DNA of 64,000 bases from NCBI RefSeq assembly GCF_003207825.1, contig NZ_NKTY01000002.1, positions 173,645 to 237,644 on the forward strand. Reading direction: 5' to 3'. Both the position numbers and the translations under genes were made by a program. The notes beneath the pieces are model-generated. The model made no database searches and was not told the origin of the DNA. It was given only the letters and a program-made list of their open reading frames with translations. This document shows positions 63,741 through 64,000 of the stretch, in pieces (positions within the stretch are counted from its first letter, which is position 1; each line of letters opens with the position of its first letter). The DNA comes from Komagataeibacter saccharivorans. GTDB lineage: Bacteria > Pseudomonadota > Alphaproteobacteria > Acetobacterales > Acetobacteraceae.

Positions 63741-63800
63741 TGGTCTGCGAGCTGCGGGACTCGAACCGACACGTTGCAGTTGCCCGTAAGGCTTTTACCC
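63741..63800 (-). other. tRNA-like 3' fragment
   Basis: Read on the minus strand, this stretch contains GTCGGTTCGAGTCCCGC, close to a tRNA T arm, followed by AGCTCGCAGACCA, which looks like a 3' acceptor strand and CCA. The T stem has one mismatch, the distance to CCA is two bases too long, and no matching 5' acceptor strand (GCGAGCT) was found in the 200 bases upstream. It may be a pseudo-tRNA left by integration at a tRNA gene. The surrounding 63516-64000 region is AT-rich and has no supported gene. Confidence 0.25.
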
Positions 63801-64000
63801 AAGGAAATTCCCCTTTGTTTCGTATGGTCAAATGTCTACGCCAAACATTATGGGAAAGGCAATGCGGGTTCCCTATATTAAGGGTGTTCTTATAAGTCCT
63901 TCTAAGTGCCCTTTTGGAAATTCGATATGATGGCTTTTCAAGCGGGTTTATGCGTGATTCAAACTCAGGATGTGGACGCCAGAACAACGAGGCCGAATGG

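Noticed and set aside
63559..63987. Open frame of 142 codons on the minus strand at the window end
   Set aside because: It crosses the tRNA-like fragment, has no ribosome site and an unusual Arg/Ser-rich composition; no family is recognised.
63741..64000. tRNA interrupted by a group I intron, or a tmRNA
   Set aside because: No matching 5' acceptor half, no group I core motifs and no tag-like reading frame could be found, so only a tRNA-like fragment is claimed.

Overview
The window is a GC-rich, gene-dense chromosomal segment from an alphaproteobacterium, most likely an acetic acid bacterium (Acetobacteraceae, Komagataeibacter/Gluconacetobacter type). This placement is an inference. It rests on the combination of a complete hpnA-B-C-D-E-shc-hpnG hopanoid cluster, an F0 operon in the alphaproteobacterial order a-c-b'-b, an acetate kinase/phosphoketolase pair, and many porins and exported proteins. 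No ribosomal RNA, prophage, transposase or CRISPR array was seen. One functional tRNA (Arg-ACG) is present.

Layout. 1-2.6 kb: purH and an exported protein of unknown function with an internal duplication. 2.66-7.7 kb: a sigma70-like promoter, then atpI-atpB-atpE-atpF'-atpF, followed closely by a family 2 glycosyltransferase and an ArnT-like membrane glycosyltransferase. 7.7-13.5 kb: a Gfo/Idh/MocA oxidoreductase, a palindromic repeat, a porin, two small proteins, and a thiamine-precursor-type binding protein behind a TPP riboswitch. 13.5-25 kb: a solitary cytochrome b gene, tRNA-Arg, a large RND permease, an SDR, gmk, a Bcr/CflA-type exporter, rmlA-rmlB and an L,D-transpeptidase-like protein. 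25-28.8 kb: ackA-xfp, with a terminator after xfp.

29-38.5 kb: the hopanoid cluster on the minus strand (hpnA to hpnG) with an HpnL-type membrane protein divergent from it. 38.5-48.1 kb: tyrC, pyk, a three-gene set (moeB-like, DsrE-like, SH3 protein), small conserved proteins, a DcaP-like porin and an aquaporin-like protein with altered NPA boxes. 48.2-55.7 kb: an FMN riboswitch and the riboflavin operon ribD-ribE-ribBA-ribH, followed on the same strand by a second HpnL-type gene and hpnN. 55.7-59.7 kb: DUF3297, yigZ, radA and mlaF-mlaE. 59.9-63.5 kb: a probable copper-uptake module with a TonB-dependent receptor, a DUF2946 protein and a divergent TonB whose linker is encoded by 19 tandem CCACAG-type hexamers. 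The last ~480 bases are AT-richer, hold no convincing gene and contain a tRNA-like 3' fragment.

How the genes work together. The two hopanoid blocks cover squalene formation (HpnC/D/E), cyclisation (Shc), side-chain processing (HpnG) and probable trafficking (HpnL, HpnN); hpnH is not in the window. Xfp would make acetyl phosphate and AckA would convert it to acetate with ATP gain. Two vitamin riboswitches (TPP and FMN) control neighbouring genes. Several units lack usual partners here: cytochrome b without Rieske protein or cytochrome c1, the RND permease without an adaptor, mlaFE without mlaD, rmlAB without rmlCD, and the thiamine binding protein without permease or ATPase.
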